Below are positions 1-9,372 of a stretch of 64,000 bases of DNA, piece by piece. The translations under genes were made by a program, and so were the position numbers. Each line of letters begins with the position of its first letter. The first letter of the stretch is position 1. Below the pieces are notes generated by a model. The model was not told the origin of the DNA. It saw only the letters and a list, made by a program, of their open reading frames with translations, and ran no database searches. This DNA is from Verrucosispora sp. WMMD573. GTDB lineage: Bacteria; Actinomycetota; Actinomycetes; Mycobacteriales; Micromonosporaceae. The stretch spans positions 992,001 through 1,056,000 of the forward strand of contig NZ_CP114901.1 in assembly GCF_027497175.1 (NCBI RefSeq), in the 5' to 3' direction.

Positions 1-130
1 ACCCTCCACGCTCAACGGGTGTTCCGGGCGTGGTCTGTGTACGCGCAGAGCGAAATTCGGCCCGGTGGCCGGGACCTCCGGGAACGCCGCACGGGGGCGC
101 CCCGGCCCGGGGACGGCACCGCCACGGCGC

Positions 131-172
131 CATCCACAGGTTGTGGACAAGACATCCACCGGTTGTGGACAA
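131..172. promoter_or_regulatory. Tandem DnaA-box-like palindromes
   Basis: A 22-nt unit occurs twice in direct repeat (131-152 and 153-174). Each copy contains TTGTGGACAA (141-150 and 163-172), the complement of the actinobacterial DnaA-box consensus TTGTCCACA. Each is preceded by TCCACA or TCCACC in inverted orientation, so each unit is also a small palindrome (TCCACA-GGT-TGTGGA in the first). The match to DnaA boxes is seen in the sequence; DnaA binding is inference. The site lies downstream of lsr2 in a gene-free stretch (1-264). Confidence 0.5.
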
Positions 173-205
173 CGCGCGACCCACCCCGAATAGTCCCGCC
201 GACGC

Positions 206-242
206 CGACGCCGGCCCGGAGAAGCTCTCCGGGCCGGCGTCG
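206..242 (-). terminator. Rho-independent-type hairpin after lsr2
   Basis: A perfect 17-bp inverted repeat (206-222 with 226-242) with a 3-nt loop lies 23 nt beyond the lsr2 stop codon. No clear T-run follows, as is common in high-GC actinobacteria. Apart from this hairpin and the DnaA-like boxes I see no gene in 1-264. Confidence 0.7.
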
Positions 243-264
243 TGGCCGCTCGTGGCAACTGGTC

Positions 265-615
265 TCAGTGACCGGCCTTCGAGTGGTACTCGTCGACGAT
301 CTCCTGGGGGATGCGGCCCCGGTCCGAGATGTCCTTGCCGGCCTTGCGGGCCCAGGCCCGGATGGCCTTGTTCTGCTCACGGTCGGCGGTGGCGCCACCG
401 CGACCACGGGCGGCCCGACCACCGACGACCACACCGCCGCGACCGACCTTGGTGCCGTGGGCGATGTACTGGGCGAATACCTCGCGCAATTTCTCTGCGT
501 TCGAACCTGACAGGTCGATCTCGTACTGAACACCGTCGAGCGCGAACTTGACGGTCTCGTCCGCGTCCCCGCCGTCCAGGTCATCGACCAGCTTGTGAAT
601 GATCTGCTTGGCCAT
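265..615 (-). CDS. lsr2: Lsr2 nucleoid-associated silencer
   Basis: Small DNA-bridging nucleoid protein that binds AT-rich DNA and silences foreign genes in actinobacteria. The 116-residue product has the normal family length. Residues 1-55 (starting MAKQIIHKLVDDLDG) form the dimerisation domain. A Gly/Arg-rich linker (about 56-75) follows, then the DNA-binding region with RAWARKAG (86-93) and the AT-hook-like RGR at 99-101. The ATG is preceded by AAAGGAA, a good ribosome site. It is monocistronic, with its own promoter candidate upstream and a strong hairpin downstream. The assignment is very secure. Confidence 0.97.
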   Translation of the reverse strand: MAKQIIHKLVDDLDGGDADETVKFALDGVQYEIDLSGSNAEKLREVFAQYIAHGTKVGRGGVVVGGRAARGRGGATADREQNKAIRAWARKAGKDISDRGRIPQEIVDEYHSKAGH

Positions 616-660
616 GCCACATTCCTTTCGAGCAGGGCTGATCCTGCCAACTGCACAAGC

Positions 661-691
661 ACAATAACCCGTCAGATGCTTGCCGCGTCAA
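661..691 (-). promoter_or_regulatory. Candidate lsr2 promoter
   Basis: On the minus strand TTGACG (691-686) and TATTGT (666-661) resemble -35 and -10 elements, separated by 19 nt. They would give a leader of about 40 nt before the lsr2 ATG. The 616-727 gap is visibly AT-richer than its surroundings, which fits autoregulation by Lsr2. The spacing is slightly long, so confidence is moderate. Confidence 0.4.
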
Positions 692-727
692 TAGGATGCG
701 GTAACGAGGCGGTAAGTTTTCGTACGA

Positions 728-2236
728 CTACTCGGCGCGAACCAAGGGGAAGAGGATGGTTTCCCGAATTCCCAGGCCGGTCAGCGCCATCAGGAGGCGG
801 TCGATTCCCATTCCCATGCCACCGGCCGGCGGCATTCCGTACTCCATCGCCCGGAGAAAGTCCTCGTCCAGTCGCATCGCCTCGTCGTCGCCCCGGGCGG
901 CCAGCTGCGCCTGGGCCATCAGACGTTCCCGCTGCACCACCGGGTCGACCAGCTCGGAGTACGCGGTGCCCAGCTCGAAACCGAGCACGTACAGGTCCCA
1001 CTTCTCCGCCAGGCCCGGCTCGCTGCGATGGGAGCGGGTCAGCGGACTCGTCTCCTCCGGGTAGTCCCGCACGAAGGTGGGCGCCTCCAGACCGGGTACG
1101 ACGAGTTCCTCGAACAGTTCCTCGACGAGCTTGCCCGGCCCCCACTTCGGGTCGACGGCCAGGCCCACCTTGTCGGCGTACTCGACCAGGCGCGCCCGGT
1201 CGGTGTGCACCGTGACCTCCTCACCGAGCGCCTCGGAAAGCACGCCGAAGAGGGTGACCGAACGCCACTCGCCGCCGAGGTCGAACTCCCGACCGTCAGC
1301 GTGGGTGACCACCGTCGATCCGGAGACCGCGATCGCCGCCCGCTGGACGAGATTGCGGGTCAACTCGGCCATCGTGTTGTAGTCGCCGTACGCCTCGTAC
1401 GCCTCCAGCATGGCGAACTCGGGCGAGTGCGAAGAGTCGATACCCTCATTACGGAAGTTGCGGTTGATCTCGAAGACCCGCTCGACGCCGCCGACGACGG
1501 CGCGCTTCAAAAACAGTTCCGGCGCGATTCGCAGATACAGATCGGTGTTGAGTGCATTGCTGTGGGTCACGAACGGTCGGGCCGCCGCACCCCCATGCAG
1601 CAACTGCAACATCGGGGTTTCCACCTCCAGGTAACCCTCGCCGTGCAACGAATCGCGCAGGCTGCGCAACGCCGCCGCTCGGGTACGCACCATCTGCCGC
1701 GCCTGCGGCCGGACGACCAGATCGACGTAGCGCTGCCGGACGCGGGCCTCCTCGCTGAGCGGCTTGTGCGCCACCGGCAGCGGGCGCAACGCCTTGGCGG
1801 TGACCGCCCACTGCTCGGCCAGCACCGACAACTCACCCCGGCGGCTGGTGATCACCTCTCCGGTGACCCCGACGTGGTCGCCGAGATCGACCAAACGCTT
1901 CCATGCCTCCAGCCGATCCGCGCCGACCCGGTCCAGCGACAGCATGGCCTGGAGTTCGGTGCCGTCGCCGTCACGCAGGGTGGCGAAACAGAGCTTGCCG
2001 GTGTTCCGCACGAAAATCACCCGGCCGGTGACCGAGACCCGGTCGCCGGTGGCGGTGTCCGTGGGCAGCTCCGCGTATCGCTCGCGCAGCTGGCTCAGCG
2101 TGCTGGTGCGCGGGTAGCCGACCGGATAGGGCGGCACACCGTCGGCGAGCATCCGGTCCCGCTTCTCCCGGCGGACCTTCATCTGCTCGGGAAGGTCGTC
2201 GGCGGGGTCGACTGGCACGGGGCTCTGTTGGGTCAC
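728..2236 (-). CDS. lysS: Lysyl-tRNA synthetase, class II
   Basis: Charges tRNA-Lys with lysine in the cytoplasm. The 502-residue length is normal for class II LysRS. An OB-fold anticodon-binding domain occupies about residues 60-150. Class II motifs follow: motif 2 around [11 protein letters not shown] and motif 3 around [15 protein letters not shown] near the C-terminus. The start is a GTG preceded by GAGGAAGC. It lies between coaX and lsr2, as in other actinobacteria. It carries no extra N-terminal membrane domain, so it is a housekeeping LysS rather than the lysylphosphatidylglycerol-forming LysX. Confidence 0.95.
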   Translation of the reverse strand: MTQQSPVPVDPADDLPEQMKVRREKRDRMLADGVPPYPVGYPRTSTLSQLRERYAELPTDTATGDRVSVTGRVIFVRNTGKLCFATLRDGDGTELQAMLSLDRVGADRLEAWKRLVDLGDHVGVTGEVITSRRGELSVLAEQWAVTAKALRPLPVAHKPLSEEARVRQRYVDLVVRPQARQMVRTRAAALRSLRDSLHGEGYLEVETPMLQLLHGGAAARPFVTHSNALNTDLYLRIAPELFLKRAVVGGVERVFEINRNFRNEGIDSSHSPEFAMLEAYEAYGDYNTMAELTRNLVQRAAIAVSGSTVVTHADGREFDLGGEWRSVTLFGVLSEALGEEVTVHTDRARLVEYADKVGLAVDPKWGPGKLVEELFEELVVPGLEAPTFVRDYPEETSPLTRSHRSEPGLAEKWDLYVLGFELGTAYSELVDPVVQRERLMAQAQLAARGDDEAMRLDEDFLRAMEYGMPPAGGMGMGIDRLLMALTGLGIRETILFPLVRAE

Positions 2237-2327
2237 GGCACGCTTCCTCAGCGGGAGAATTCGGGCGGGGTCAAGCCCCGAGCGTACTCAAACGCCCCGG
2301 GGACCGTTACTGGATAGCCTGCCGGTC

Positions 2328-2399
2328 ATGACCGGCCCCACCCAGGCCCTCTCCTTCGGCACCGCCGCCGCCCTATACGACCGCCGCCCGAAGCCGGTC
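2328..2399 (+). pseudogene. 5' remnant of a SAM methyltransferase gene
   Basis: The plus-strand frame starting at ATG 2328 reads MTGPTQALSFGTAAALYDRR. This is the characteristic opening of many actinobacterial class I SAM-dependent methyltransferases (SFG-AAA-YDR-RP). The similarity stops after about 22 codons. The frame then runs into the dispersed GC-rich repeat (2393-2419) and proline/threonine-rich sequence, and finally into the 3' end of coaX on the other strand. I infer a truncated remnant; the rest of the gene is absent here. The 255-nt lysS-coaX gap otherwise holds nothing recognisable. Confidence 0.45.
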
Positions 2400-2419
2400 G
2401 GGCTGCCCGGAAACCCCAC
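2393..2419 (+). repeat. Dispersed GC-rich repeat, copy A
   Basis: Contains the core GGGCTGCCCGGAAACCCC. The same core, with at most one or two changes, appears at 9622-9639 (inverted), 10091-10112 (inverted) and 10139-10165. Similar shorter pieces (CCGGAAACC, CCGGAAAGCCCC) follow immediately at about 2430-2465. The repeat identity is read directly; the nature of the element is unknown. Confidence 0.6.
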
Positions 2420-2491
2420 TGCGACCACGCCGGAAACCACCGCAACCACCGCCGGAAAGCCCCACCGCAACCACAACGCCAGCCCCAAGCG

Positions 2492-3250
2492 TCAGAGGTT
2501 CCGCTCGTACACCATGCGCAACCCGATCAACGTGATCATCGGTTCGTGATGCGTGATCGTCCGGCATTCGTTCAGCACCAGCGAGGCCAGCCCGCCGGTC
2601 GCGATCACCGCCTTCAGCTCGCCCAGCTCGGCGGCCATCCGCTCCACGATCCGGTCCACCTGACCGGCGAAGCCGAAGTAGAGGCCCGCCTGTAGGCACT
2701 CGACGGTGTTCTTGCCGATCACCGAGCGGGGCCGGGTCGCCTCGACCTTGCGCAGCTGGGCGGCGCGGGCGGCGAGCGCGTCGAAGGAGATCTCGATGCC
2801 CGGGGCGAACGCACCGCCGAGGAACTCGCCTCGGCCGCTGATCACGTCGAAGTTGGTGGTGGTGCCGAAGTCGACGACGATGGACGGGCCGCCGTAGAGA
2901 GTGTACGCGGCCAGCGTGTTCACCACCCGGTCCGCGCCGACCTCCTTCGGATTGTCGATGGCGAGCTGCACCCCGGTACGTACGCCGGGCTCGACGATGA
3001 CGCTCGGCAGCTCACTGTAGTAGCGGGTGAGCATGGTCCGCAGCGAGCGCAGGGCCGCCGGGACCGTCGAGCAGGCCGCTACCCCGGTGATCTCGACGGC
3101 GTCACCGGCGAGCAGCCCCCGGAACATCAGCCCCAGCTCGTCGGCGGTCGAGCGGGCGTCGGTCTTGATCCGCCAGGAGTGCACCAGCTTGTCGCCGTCA
3201 AAGGTCGCCAGCACGGTGTTGGTGTTCCCGATGTCGATGCAGAGCAGCAC
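2492..3250 (-). CDS. coaX: Type III pantothenate kinase
   Basis: Catalyses the first step of coenzyme A synthesis, ATP-dependent phosphorylation of pantothenate, in the cytoplasm. The 252-residue length fits the family. The N-terminal phosphate-binding motif DIGNTNTVLA and the central VVDFGTTTNFDVIS are ASKHA-fold signatures of CoaX. GTG start. It follows nadC by 19 nt on the same strand and so is probably the tail of the nadB-nadC unit. Together with panC and panD upstream it groups the CoA pathway. Confidence 0.95.
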   Translation of the reverse strand: MLLCIDIGNTNTVLATFDGDKLVHSWRIKTDARSTADELGLMFRGLLAGDAVEITGVAACSTVPAALRSLRTMLTRYYSELPSVIVEPGVRTGVQLAIDNPKEVGADRVVNTLAAYTLYGGPSIVVDFGTTTNFDVISGRGEFLGGAFAPGIEISFDALAARAAQLRKVEATRPRSVIGKNTVECLQAGLYFGFAGQVDRIVERMAAELGELKAVIATGGLASLVLNECRTITHHEPMITLIGLRMVYERNL

Positions 3251-3269
3251 GCACGCAGCCTAGACGGGT

Positions 3270-4166
3270 TCACCCGGTGCGCAGGTCCAGGGCGATGTCC
3301 AGGATCGGTGAGGAGTGGGTGAGCGCGCCGACCGAGAGGTAGTCGACGCCGGTGGCGCCCACCGCCGCCGCGTCGGCGAGGGTCAGCCCGCCGGTCGCTT
3401 CCAACTCGGCCCGGTCGCCGACGGCGGCGACCACCTCGGCGAGCACGACCGGGGACATGTTGTCCAGCAGAAGAAAGTCGACGCCGGCCTCGACCGCCTC
3501 CATCGCCTCGGCGAGGGTGTCCACCTCCACCTGCACCGGCACGTCCGGGAACGCCTCCCGGACCCGCAGGTACGCGGCGGCGACGCCGCCCGCCGCGAGC
3601 TTGTGGTTGTCCTTGACCATGGCGACGTCGTGCAGGCCCATCCGCTTGTTCGTGCCGCCGCCGGCCCGGACCGCGTACTTCTCCAGGGTCCGCAGTCCCG
3701 GGGTGGTCTTGCGGGTGTCCAGGACCATCGCCTTGCTGCCGGCCAGCGCGTCCGCCCAGGCCCGGGTGTGGGTGGCCACCCCGGACATCCGGCTGAGCAG
3801 GTTGAGGGCGGTCCGCTCGGCGGTGAGCAGCACCCGGGTGGGGCCGGTCACCGTGGCCAGCACGTCCCCCCGCGCCACCCGCTCACCGTCGCGGGCCACT
3901 AGCGACACCTCGACGGCACGCCCGATCCCGGTGGCCTGCGCGGCCAGTTCGAACACGGCGGCGGCGACCGCCAGCCCGGCCACCACACCATCGGCGCGGG
4001 CCACCACGTCGGCGGTGTCCGTCTGGGTCGCCGGGATGGTGGCCACGCTGGTCACGTCGAGCCCGTCCGGGCCGAGATCCTCGATCAGCGCGTTCTCGAC
4101 GATCCGGCGCACCTGGTCCGGGTCCAGCCCGGCTGCGCGCAGCAGCCGCACCGTCTCGCTGGTCAT
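3270..4166 (-). CDS. nadC: Quinolinate phosphoribosyltransferase
   Basis: Converts quinolinate and PRPP to nicotinate mononucleotide in de novo NAD synthesis. The 298-residue protein contains the family motifs DTRKTTPGLR and GGGTNKRMGLHD, and a C-terminal barrel segment with EATGGL. Its ATG overlaps the nadB stop (ATGA, 4163-4166), so translation is coupled to nadB. I chose this ATG because upstream in-frame residues are only the antisense of nadB. nadA is not in the window. Confidence 0.96.
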   Translation of the reverse strand: MTSETVRLLRAAGLDPDQVRRIVENALIEDLGPDGLDVTSVATIPATQTDTADVVARADGVVAGLAVAAAVFELAAQATGIGRAVEVSLVARDGERVARGDVLATVTGPTRVLLTAERTALNLLSRMSGVATHTRAWADALAGSKAMVLDTRKTTPGLRTLEKYAVRAGGGTNKRMGLHDVAMVKDNHKLAAGGVAAAYLRVREAFPDVPVQVEVDTLAEAMEAVEAGVDFLLLDNMSPVVLAEVVAAVGDRAELEATGGLTLADAAAVGATGVDYLSVGALTHSSPILDIALDLRTG

Positions 4167-5857
4167 CGCGTCTCCTCCCACCGGGTGGTCAACCGTCCCT
4201 GTCCGCCGACGGCGCCGACCAGGTGGCCGTGCCACCGCTCGTCGGCCACCGGGAAGTCCTCCCGCCAGTGGCAACCCCGGGTCTCCCGGCGGGCGTACGC
4301 CGCAGCGACAAGCGTGGCGGCCACCGTGAGCAGGTTCGTCGCCTCCCAGTCCGCGGTACGCGGCGTGCCGCGAGCGGCGCCCAACTCGACAAGTTCGGCG
4401 GCGGTCGCGGTGAGTGTCGCGGCCGAGCGGAGCACGCCGGCGCCCCGGGTCATCGCCCGTTGCAACACCGGCGTCGCACCGGCGGGCAGCACCCAGCCGC
4501 CCTCGCCGTGCCACGCCCCGGTGTCCGCCGGGCGGGCCTGCTCGGGCAGACCGGCGGCGATGTCGTCGGCGATCCGTCGGGAGAAGACCAGCCCTTCCAG
4601 CAGCGAGTTGCTGGCCAGCCGGTTCGCGCCGTGCACACCGGTGCAGGCGACCTCGCCGCAGGCGTACAGACCGGGAATCGAGGTCCGGCCGTGCAGGTCG
4701 GTGCGGACCCCACCGGAGGCGTAGTGCGCGGCCGGCGCCACCGGGATCAGGTCGGTTCCCGGGTCGACGCCGATGGCCAGGCACGATGCGACGATCGTGG
4801 GAAACCGGCGGGCCAGGAAATCACCGCCGAGATGACGGGCGTCGAGGTGGACGTGGTCGGCACCGGTGGCCCGCAGCACCCGGTGGATGCCCTTGGCGAC
4901 CACGTCCCGTGGCGCCAGTTCGGCAAGTTCGTGCTGGCCCAGCATGAAGCGTTTACCGTCGGCGTCCACCAGGTACGCGCCCTCGCCCCGCAACGCCTCG
5001 GAGACCAGCGGCTGCTGAGCGTGGCCGGCACCGGGCACCCGGGAGTGCTCCGGCACGATCAGCGCGGTCGGATGGAACTGCACGAACTCCACATCGGTGA
5101 CCGCCGCACCGGCCCGCATGGCCAGGGCGACCCCGTCGCCGGTGGAGACCGCCGGGTTGGTGGTGGCCGCGAAGATCTGCCCCATGCCGCCGGTGGCCAG
5201 CACGACCGCGCGGGCCAGCAGGGCACCGACACCGTCCTCGCTGCCCTCGCCGAGCACGTGCAGCGTCATCCCGCACGCCGCGCCCAGCCCGCCCGGGCCG
5301 TCGCCGGGGGCCCGGAGCAGATCCAGCACCAGCGCGTGCTCGACGAGCCTGATCCACGGGTCGCGGCGTACCGCCTCGTGCAGCGCCCGCTGCACCTCCG
5401 CACCCGTCGCGTCGCCTCCCGCATGCACGATCCGGTCGGCGCGGTGCCCGCCCTCCCGGGTGAGCATCAACGAGCCGTCGGCGTTGCGGTCGAACTCGGC
5501 ACCGAGGCGCATCAGTTCCCGCAGCCGGGTCGGCCCCTCCTCCACCAGTACGCGGACCGCCGCCGGGTCGCACAGGCCAACGCCGGCGATCTCGGTGTCG
5601 GAGGCGTGCATGGCCGGGGTGTCGGCGGGGTCGAGCACCGCGGCGATGCCGCCCTGCGCCCACCGGGTCGATCCCTCGTCGATGTCGACCTTGGTGACCA
5701 CGGTGACGTGCAGGCCCGCCTCGCGCAGATGCAGCGCGGCGGTCAGCCCGGCCACCCCGGAGCCGACCACGATCACGTCGGTGGTCTCCACCCAGCCGGG
5801 CGCCGGGGCGGCCAGCCGGCTCGGCAGCGCCGGCAGGCCGACGGTCGGTAGGTCCAT
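4163..5857 (-). CDS. nadB: L-aspartate oxidase
   Basis: FAD enzyme that oxidises L-aspartate to iminoaspartate, the first step of de novo NAD synthesis. The N-terminal dinucleotide-binding motif is VIVVGSGVAGLTAALHLREAG-like (about residues 29-48). The flavoprotein signatures STRWAQGGIAA, QFHPTAL and NRLASNSLLEGLVF follow, then a C-terminal helical domain. From ATG 5857 the protein is 564 residues; an in-frame TTG at 5869 would add four. It is coupled to nadC by an ATGA overlap. Confidence 0.95.
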   Translation of the reverse strand: MDLPTVGLPALPSRLAAPAPGWVETTDVIVVGSGVAGLTAALHLREAGLHVTVVTKVDIDEGSTRWAQGGIAAVLDPADTPAMHASDTEIAGVGLCDPAAVRVLVEEGPTRLRELMRLGAEFDRNADGSLMLTREGGHRADRIVHAGGDATGAEVQRALHEAVRRDPWIRLVEHALVLDLLRAPGDGPGGLGAACGMTLHVLGEGSEDGVGALLARAVVLATGGMGQIFAATTNPAVSTGDGVALAMRAGAAVTDVEFVQFHPTALIVPEHSRVPGAGHAQQPLVSEALRGEGAYLVDADGKRFMLGQHELAELAPRDVVAKGIHRVLRATGADHVHLDARHLGGDFLARRFPTIVASCLAIGVDPGTDLIPVAPAAHYASGGVRTDLHGRTSIPGLYACGEVACTGVHGANRLASNSLLEGLVFSRRIADDIAAGLPEQARPADTGAWHGEGGWVLPAGATPVLQRAMTRGAGVLRSAATLTATAAELVELGAARGTPRTADWEATNLLTVAATLVAAAYARRETRGCHWREDFPVADERWHGHLVGAVGGQGRLTTRWEETR

Positions 5858-5918
5858 GCCCACAGTCAACCCGAATGGCTTTCGCCTCGTGTGGCGGGGG
5901 CGGGACGAGTGGTTCCGG

Positions 5919-6812
5919 CTACTTCGTCCGGACCGGAAGCTCAGCCGGGCCGGCCCCCTTGAGCGTCCCGGTCACCCGGCGGTCGCTGAGCCACAGGTAA
6001 CAGCGGATCCCCCGGTCGCCCACCCGCCACCGACCGGCGCTGGGCGGACGCACCACCACGTCGGTACGGAAGGCCAGGTCCTCGTCGGCCGGCAGACCGG
6101 CGAAGCGGGCGAGGACCGAGCGGCAGCCCGTGTAGAAGGGCGCCCACTGCGCGCTGCGGGTCGGATACGCGCGGTCCGGGGCGGGCCAGACCCCGGCGAA
6201 CTCGGCGTCGTGGCGCTCGGTGCACGGCACCGGAACCAGGGTCTGCACCACACCGCCACCGCCGGTGCGCGTCTGCTGACACCCCAGTCGCAGCGGCGAC
6301 GTCGTCCGTAGCACGTCGCGCAGCGAGCCGGTCCGCAGCACGACCTTGGCACCCGCCTCCACCGTGTCTACCTCCATCAGGTCGCAGCGGTACCAGCGCG
6401 AACCGGCCGCCCAGCCCGGCCCGGACGGCACCGCGACCGCCAACCGGAGCCGCCCGGCCCGCCAGTTGTCACCGACGTAGCCGTTGGCCCGGTTGTCACA
6501 CTCGGCGAAGGCGGTACGCAGTTCCGCCGAGCCGGTGGCCGGCGGTTCGTCCCGGGTGGGAAAGGCGCCGACGTGCACCGTCTCGACCCGGTGCGGCGCG
6601 GCGCAGTCCACCGGGGCGTACGCGCCCAGCGGCACCACCTCGGCGAAGTCGGCCTCGTGACAGACCCCGGCGACCGGGGTGAAGGGCCCGGGCGGCGGCA
6701 GGGCGGCCCAGTCGTCCACCAGGTTGCCGTCCAGCCCACCTGTCGACCCGCAACCGGCCAGCAACGCCGCCGCGATGAAGGCCGCGACCAGGGTCCTCGT
6801 CGCATGCTGCAT
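5919..6812 (-). CDS. Septum-formation-family lipoprotein
   Basis: Predicted membrane-anchored extracytoplasmic lipoprotein of 297 residues. The N-terminus has a signal peptide with lipobox LLAGC (Cys at about 21). The mature part contains two similar halves, each with the GVCH/C...E...VPL...DC..PH..E pattern of the actinobacterial septum-formation (Septum_form-like) domain, and several Cys residues likely in disulfides. It sits between panD and nadB on the same strand with its own gaps. The family call is from the motif pattern; the cellular role is not established by the sequence. Confidence 0.65.
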   Translation of the reverse strand: MQHATRTLVAAFIAAALLAGCGSTGGLDGNLVDDWAALPPPGPFTPVAGVCHEADFAEVVPLGAYAPVDCAAPHRVETVHVGAFPTRDEPPATGSAELRTAFAECDNRANGYVGDNWRAGRLRLAVAVPSGPGWAAGSRWYRCDLMEVDTVEAGAKVVLRTGSLRDVLRTTSPLRLGCQQTRTGGGGVVQTLVPVPCTERHDAEFAGVWPAPDRAYPTRSAQWAPFYTGCRSVLARFAGLPADEDLAFRTDVVVRPPSAGRWRVGDRGIRCYLWLSDRRVTGTLKGAGPAELPVRTK

Positions 6813-6967
6813 GGCGCCGCCTCCCCCAGTCAGCGGCCGTCCCCCGACGGCGCCTTCAGGGTAACCAGAAATGACCTTCCGGTGACAGACCGGAATCGCG
6901 GCGCGATTGTCGCCGCCGGTCCGAAAGGCCCGCCCGCGCGACGGATCCCGGCCGCCGAGCGGACCCG

Positions 6968-7387
6968 CTACACCGACAGCGGGTTCGGCACCGGGGTGCC
7001 GGCGGTGCCGGGCGCGGCGGTCGACGGGTCGGCACCGAGGTCGACGACCCTGTTGTCCGCGTCCACGTGCACCACCCGGGGGCGGTACGTGCGAGCCTCG
7101 GCATCGTCCATCTGCCCGTACGAGATGAGGATGACCAGGTCACCCGGCTGCACCAGGCGGGCTGCGGCACCGTTGATGCCGATCACGCCGCTGCCCCGCC
7201 GGCCCGGGATGACGTACGTCTCCAGCCGGGCCCCGTTGGTGATGTCGACGATCGCCACCTGCTCACCTGGAAGCAGGTCGGCCGCGTCGAGCAGATCCTC
7301 GTCGACGGTCACCGAGCCGACGTAGTGCAGATCCGCCTGGGTCACCGTGGCCCTGTGGATCTTGGACTTGAGCATCGTGCGGAACAT
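6968..7387 (-). CDS. panD: Aspartate 1-decarboxylase
   Basis: Pyruvoyl enzyme that makes beta-alanine from aspartate for pantothenate synthesis. The 139-residue proenzyme starts [17 protein letters not shown]. It contains [16 protein letters not shown], in which the Gly-Ser bond (Ser at about 29) is the self-cleavage site that gives the pyruvoyl group. The end is a short extended tail. It lies 27 nt downstream of panC on the same strand, so the two are probably co-transcribed. Confidence 0.96.
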   Translation of the reverse strand: MFRTMLKSKIHRATVTQADLHYVGSVTVDEDLLDAADLLPGEQVAIVDITNGARLETYVIPGRRGSGVIGINGAAARLVQPGDLVILISYGQMDDAEARTYRPRVVHVDADNRVVDLGADPSTAAPGTAGTPVPNPLSV

Positions 7388-7414
7388 CGGGACGCCTTTC
7401 GCGGGTACGTGTGG

Positions 7415-8305
7415 TCAGGAAGCCGGGTCGAGTCGGATCGGAGCGTTGTCGATCAGTCGGGTGGTGCCCACCCAGGCCGCCACGAGCAGTCGGGCCGGGC
7501 CGCGCACCGGCCCGGGCTCCAGATCCGGATCGGTGAGCACCAGGTAGTCGAGCCGTGCTCCGGACTCGCCGGCACCGAAGGCGACGTGCGCGGCGGTCAG
7601 CACCGCCGCGGCGTCACGACCGACCGCGGCAGCCTCCGCGCCGGCCCGCAACGCCCGGGACAGGTTCAGCGCCACCGAGCGCTCGGCCGGCGAGAGGTAG
7701 CGGTTGCGGCTGGACAGGGCGAGGCCGTCCGGCTCCCGGACCGTGGGTACCCCGATCACCTCGACCGGCACGTCCAGGTCCCGGCACATCCGCCGGACCA
7801 GGGTCAACTGCTGGTAGTCCTTCTCACCGAAGAAGGTCAGGTCCGCGCGGGTGAGTTGGAGCAGCTTCAGCACCACGGTGAGCACACCGTGGAAGAAGCC
7901 GGGTCTGCTCGCCCCCTCCAGATCCTCACCGAGCGGCCCCGGATTGACCCGGACCGCCGGCTCGCCGCCGGGGTACATCTCCTCCAGGGAGGGAGCGAAG
8001 ACCAGGTCGGCACCGGCCCGCCGGCAGACTTCAAGATCAGATTCGAGAGTACGCGGATAGCGGTCGAAGTCCTCGTTCGGCCCGAACTGCAGCGGATTCA
8101 CGAAGATCGTCACGATAACGTGGTCGGCGCGTGCCCGGGCCTCCCGCAGCAGCGTCTCGTGCCCCTCGTGCAGCGCGCCCATGGTCATCACCACTCCCAC
8201 CGTCCCGGTCCGGGCGGCTCGCGCCCTGGCCAGGTCGGCGCGGGTGTGCACCAGCTCCGTCACGTGATCCACCTCGCTCGACACCTGTCCCTCGCCGATG
8301 ATCAC
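7415..8305 (-). CDS. panC: Pantothenate synthetase
   Basis: ATP-dependent ligation of pantoate and beta-alanine to pantothenate. The 296-residue protein has the nucleotidyltransferase motifs [15 protein letters not shown] (HxGH-type), [28 protein letters not shown] and the KMSKS-like [10 protein letters not shown]. Its ATG overlaps the stop of the upstream Rossmann gene (ATGA), so translation is coupled. panB is not in the window. Confidence 0.95.
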   Translation of the reverse strand: MIIGEGQVSSEVDHVTELVHTRADLARARAARTGTVGVVMTMGALHEGHETLLREARARADHVIVTIFVNPLQFGPNEDFDRYPRTLESDLEVCRRAGADLVFAPSLEEMYPGGEPAVRVNPGPLGEDLEGASRPGFFHGVLTVVLKLLQLTRADLTFFGEKDYQQLTLVRRMCRDLDVPVEVIGVPTVREPDGLALSSRNRYLSPAERSVALNLSRALRAGAEAAAVGRDAAAVLTAAHVAFGAGESGARLDYLVLTDPDLEPGPVRGPARLLVAAWVGTTRLIDNAPIRLDPAS

Positions 8306-9264
8306 GCCGCCACCCCGCTCCGGTGGTCGTCCAGGACGCCGAACAGTGACGCCGCGTCGCCCGGACGCAGCCGACCAGCCGCGACGGCCCGATCGGCGGT
8401 GCGGCGCGCCAGCACGAGGTAGGGCTCGACCGACTCTGGCGCGGTGGCGGCGAGCCGCGCCAGGTGCCGCCGCACCGTGCCGGCGTCGCCACGGGAGACC
8501 GGGCCGGTCAACGCGTCGTCACCGAGGCGCAACGCGTTCTCCAGCGCCGCGTGCAGCAACGGGGCGAGCACCTTCTCGGGCTGACCCACCCCGGCGTCAC
8601 GCAGCCGGTCGGCCGCCTCGTTGACCAGGGTCACCAGGTGGTTGGCGCCGTGTGCCAGCGCCGCGTGGTACAGCGGTCGGTCCGCCTCGGCGATCCACTC
8701 GGGCACCCCGCCGAGGTCGACCACCAGCCGGGCCGCCAGCGGGCGCAGGTCGGCCGGCGCGGTCACCCCGTACGAGACGCCGGGCAGTCGGCCGAGGTCG
8801 TCGGGCGTACCGGCGAAGGTCATCGCGGGATGCAACGCCAGCGGACGGGCGCCAGCCGCGCTGGCCGGCGCCAGCACCGCCAGGCCGTGCGCCCCCGACG
8901 TGTGCGCGATCACCTGGCCGGGGCACAGCGCGCCGGCGGCAGCCAGACCGGTCACCACCTCGGCCAACGCGTCGTCCGGCACGGCGACCAGGAGCAGGTC
9001 GATGGCAGCCCGAGCGACCTCGGTGGCGGAGCGGCGCGGGACGGTCGGCAGCAGCAGTGCCAGGCGGGCCCGGGAGGCACCGGACGCCCCGCTGGCGGCG
9101 ACCACCCGATGACCCGCAGCGGCCAGCGCGGCGCCCAGGGTGGCACCCACCCGCCCGGCGCCGAGGACGCCGACGGTGAGCACGGAAGTGGTGGCGACCT
9201 GGGCCGATGCCACGGTCGCGGGCCGCCGACGGGCGGCCGAGTCGGTGCGCAGCGGTGCGCTCAT
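8302..9264 (-). CDS. Rossmann-like / DUF2520 oxidoreductase
   Basis: A 320-residue protein with an N-terminal NAD(P)-binding motif [20 protein letters not shown] (about residues 33-52) and a C-terminal helical DUF2520-type domain (from about residue 170). Its fold class resembles 6-phosphogluconate and ketopantoate reductases. It is translationally coupled to panC by a 4-nt overlap, so a role in pantoate supply is an attractive inference, but the substrate is not shown by the sequence. I chose ATG 9264 (MSAPLRTD); upstream in-frame codons read like non-coding sequence. Confidence 0.8.
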   Translation of the reverse strand: MSAPLRTDSAARRRPATVASAQVATTSVLTVGVLGAGRVGATLGAALAAAGHRVVAASGASGASRARLALLLPTVPRRSATEVARAAIDLLLVAVPDDALAEVVTGLAAAGALCPGQVIAHTSGAHGLAVLAPASAAGARPLALHPAMTFAGTPDDLGRLPGVSYGVTAPADLRPLAARLVVDLGGVPEWIAEADRPLYHAALAHGANHLVTLVNEAADRLRDAGVGQPEKVLAPLLHAALENALRLGDDALTGPVSRGDAGTVRRHLARLAATAPESVEPYLVLARRTADRAVAAGRLRPGDAASLFGVLDDHRSGVAA

Positions 9265-9372
9265 GTCACGATCCAGTCCTCGAGACGGGTACCGGTCGGG
9301 GCAAGTATGCGTCGCTGACGCGGATCTGAAACAAGGATGTGTGAAATCGTTCACCGGTGTGAGGAGGGCCCC

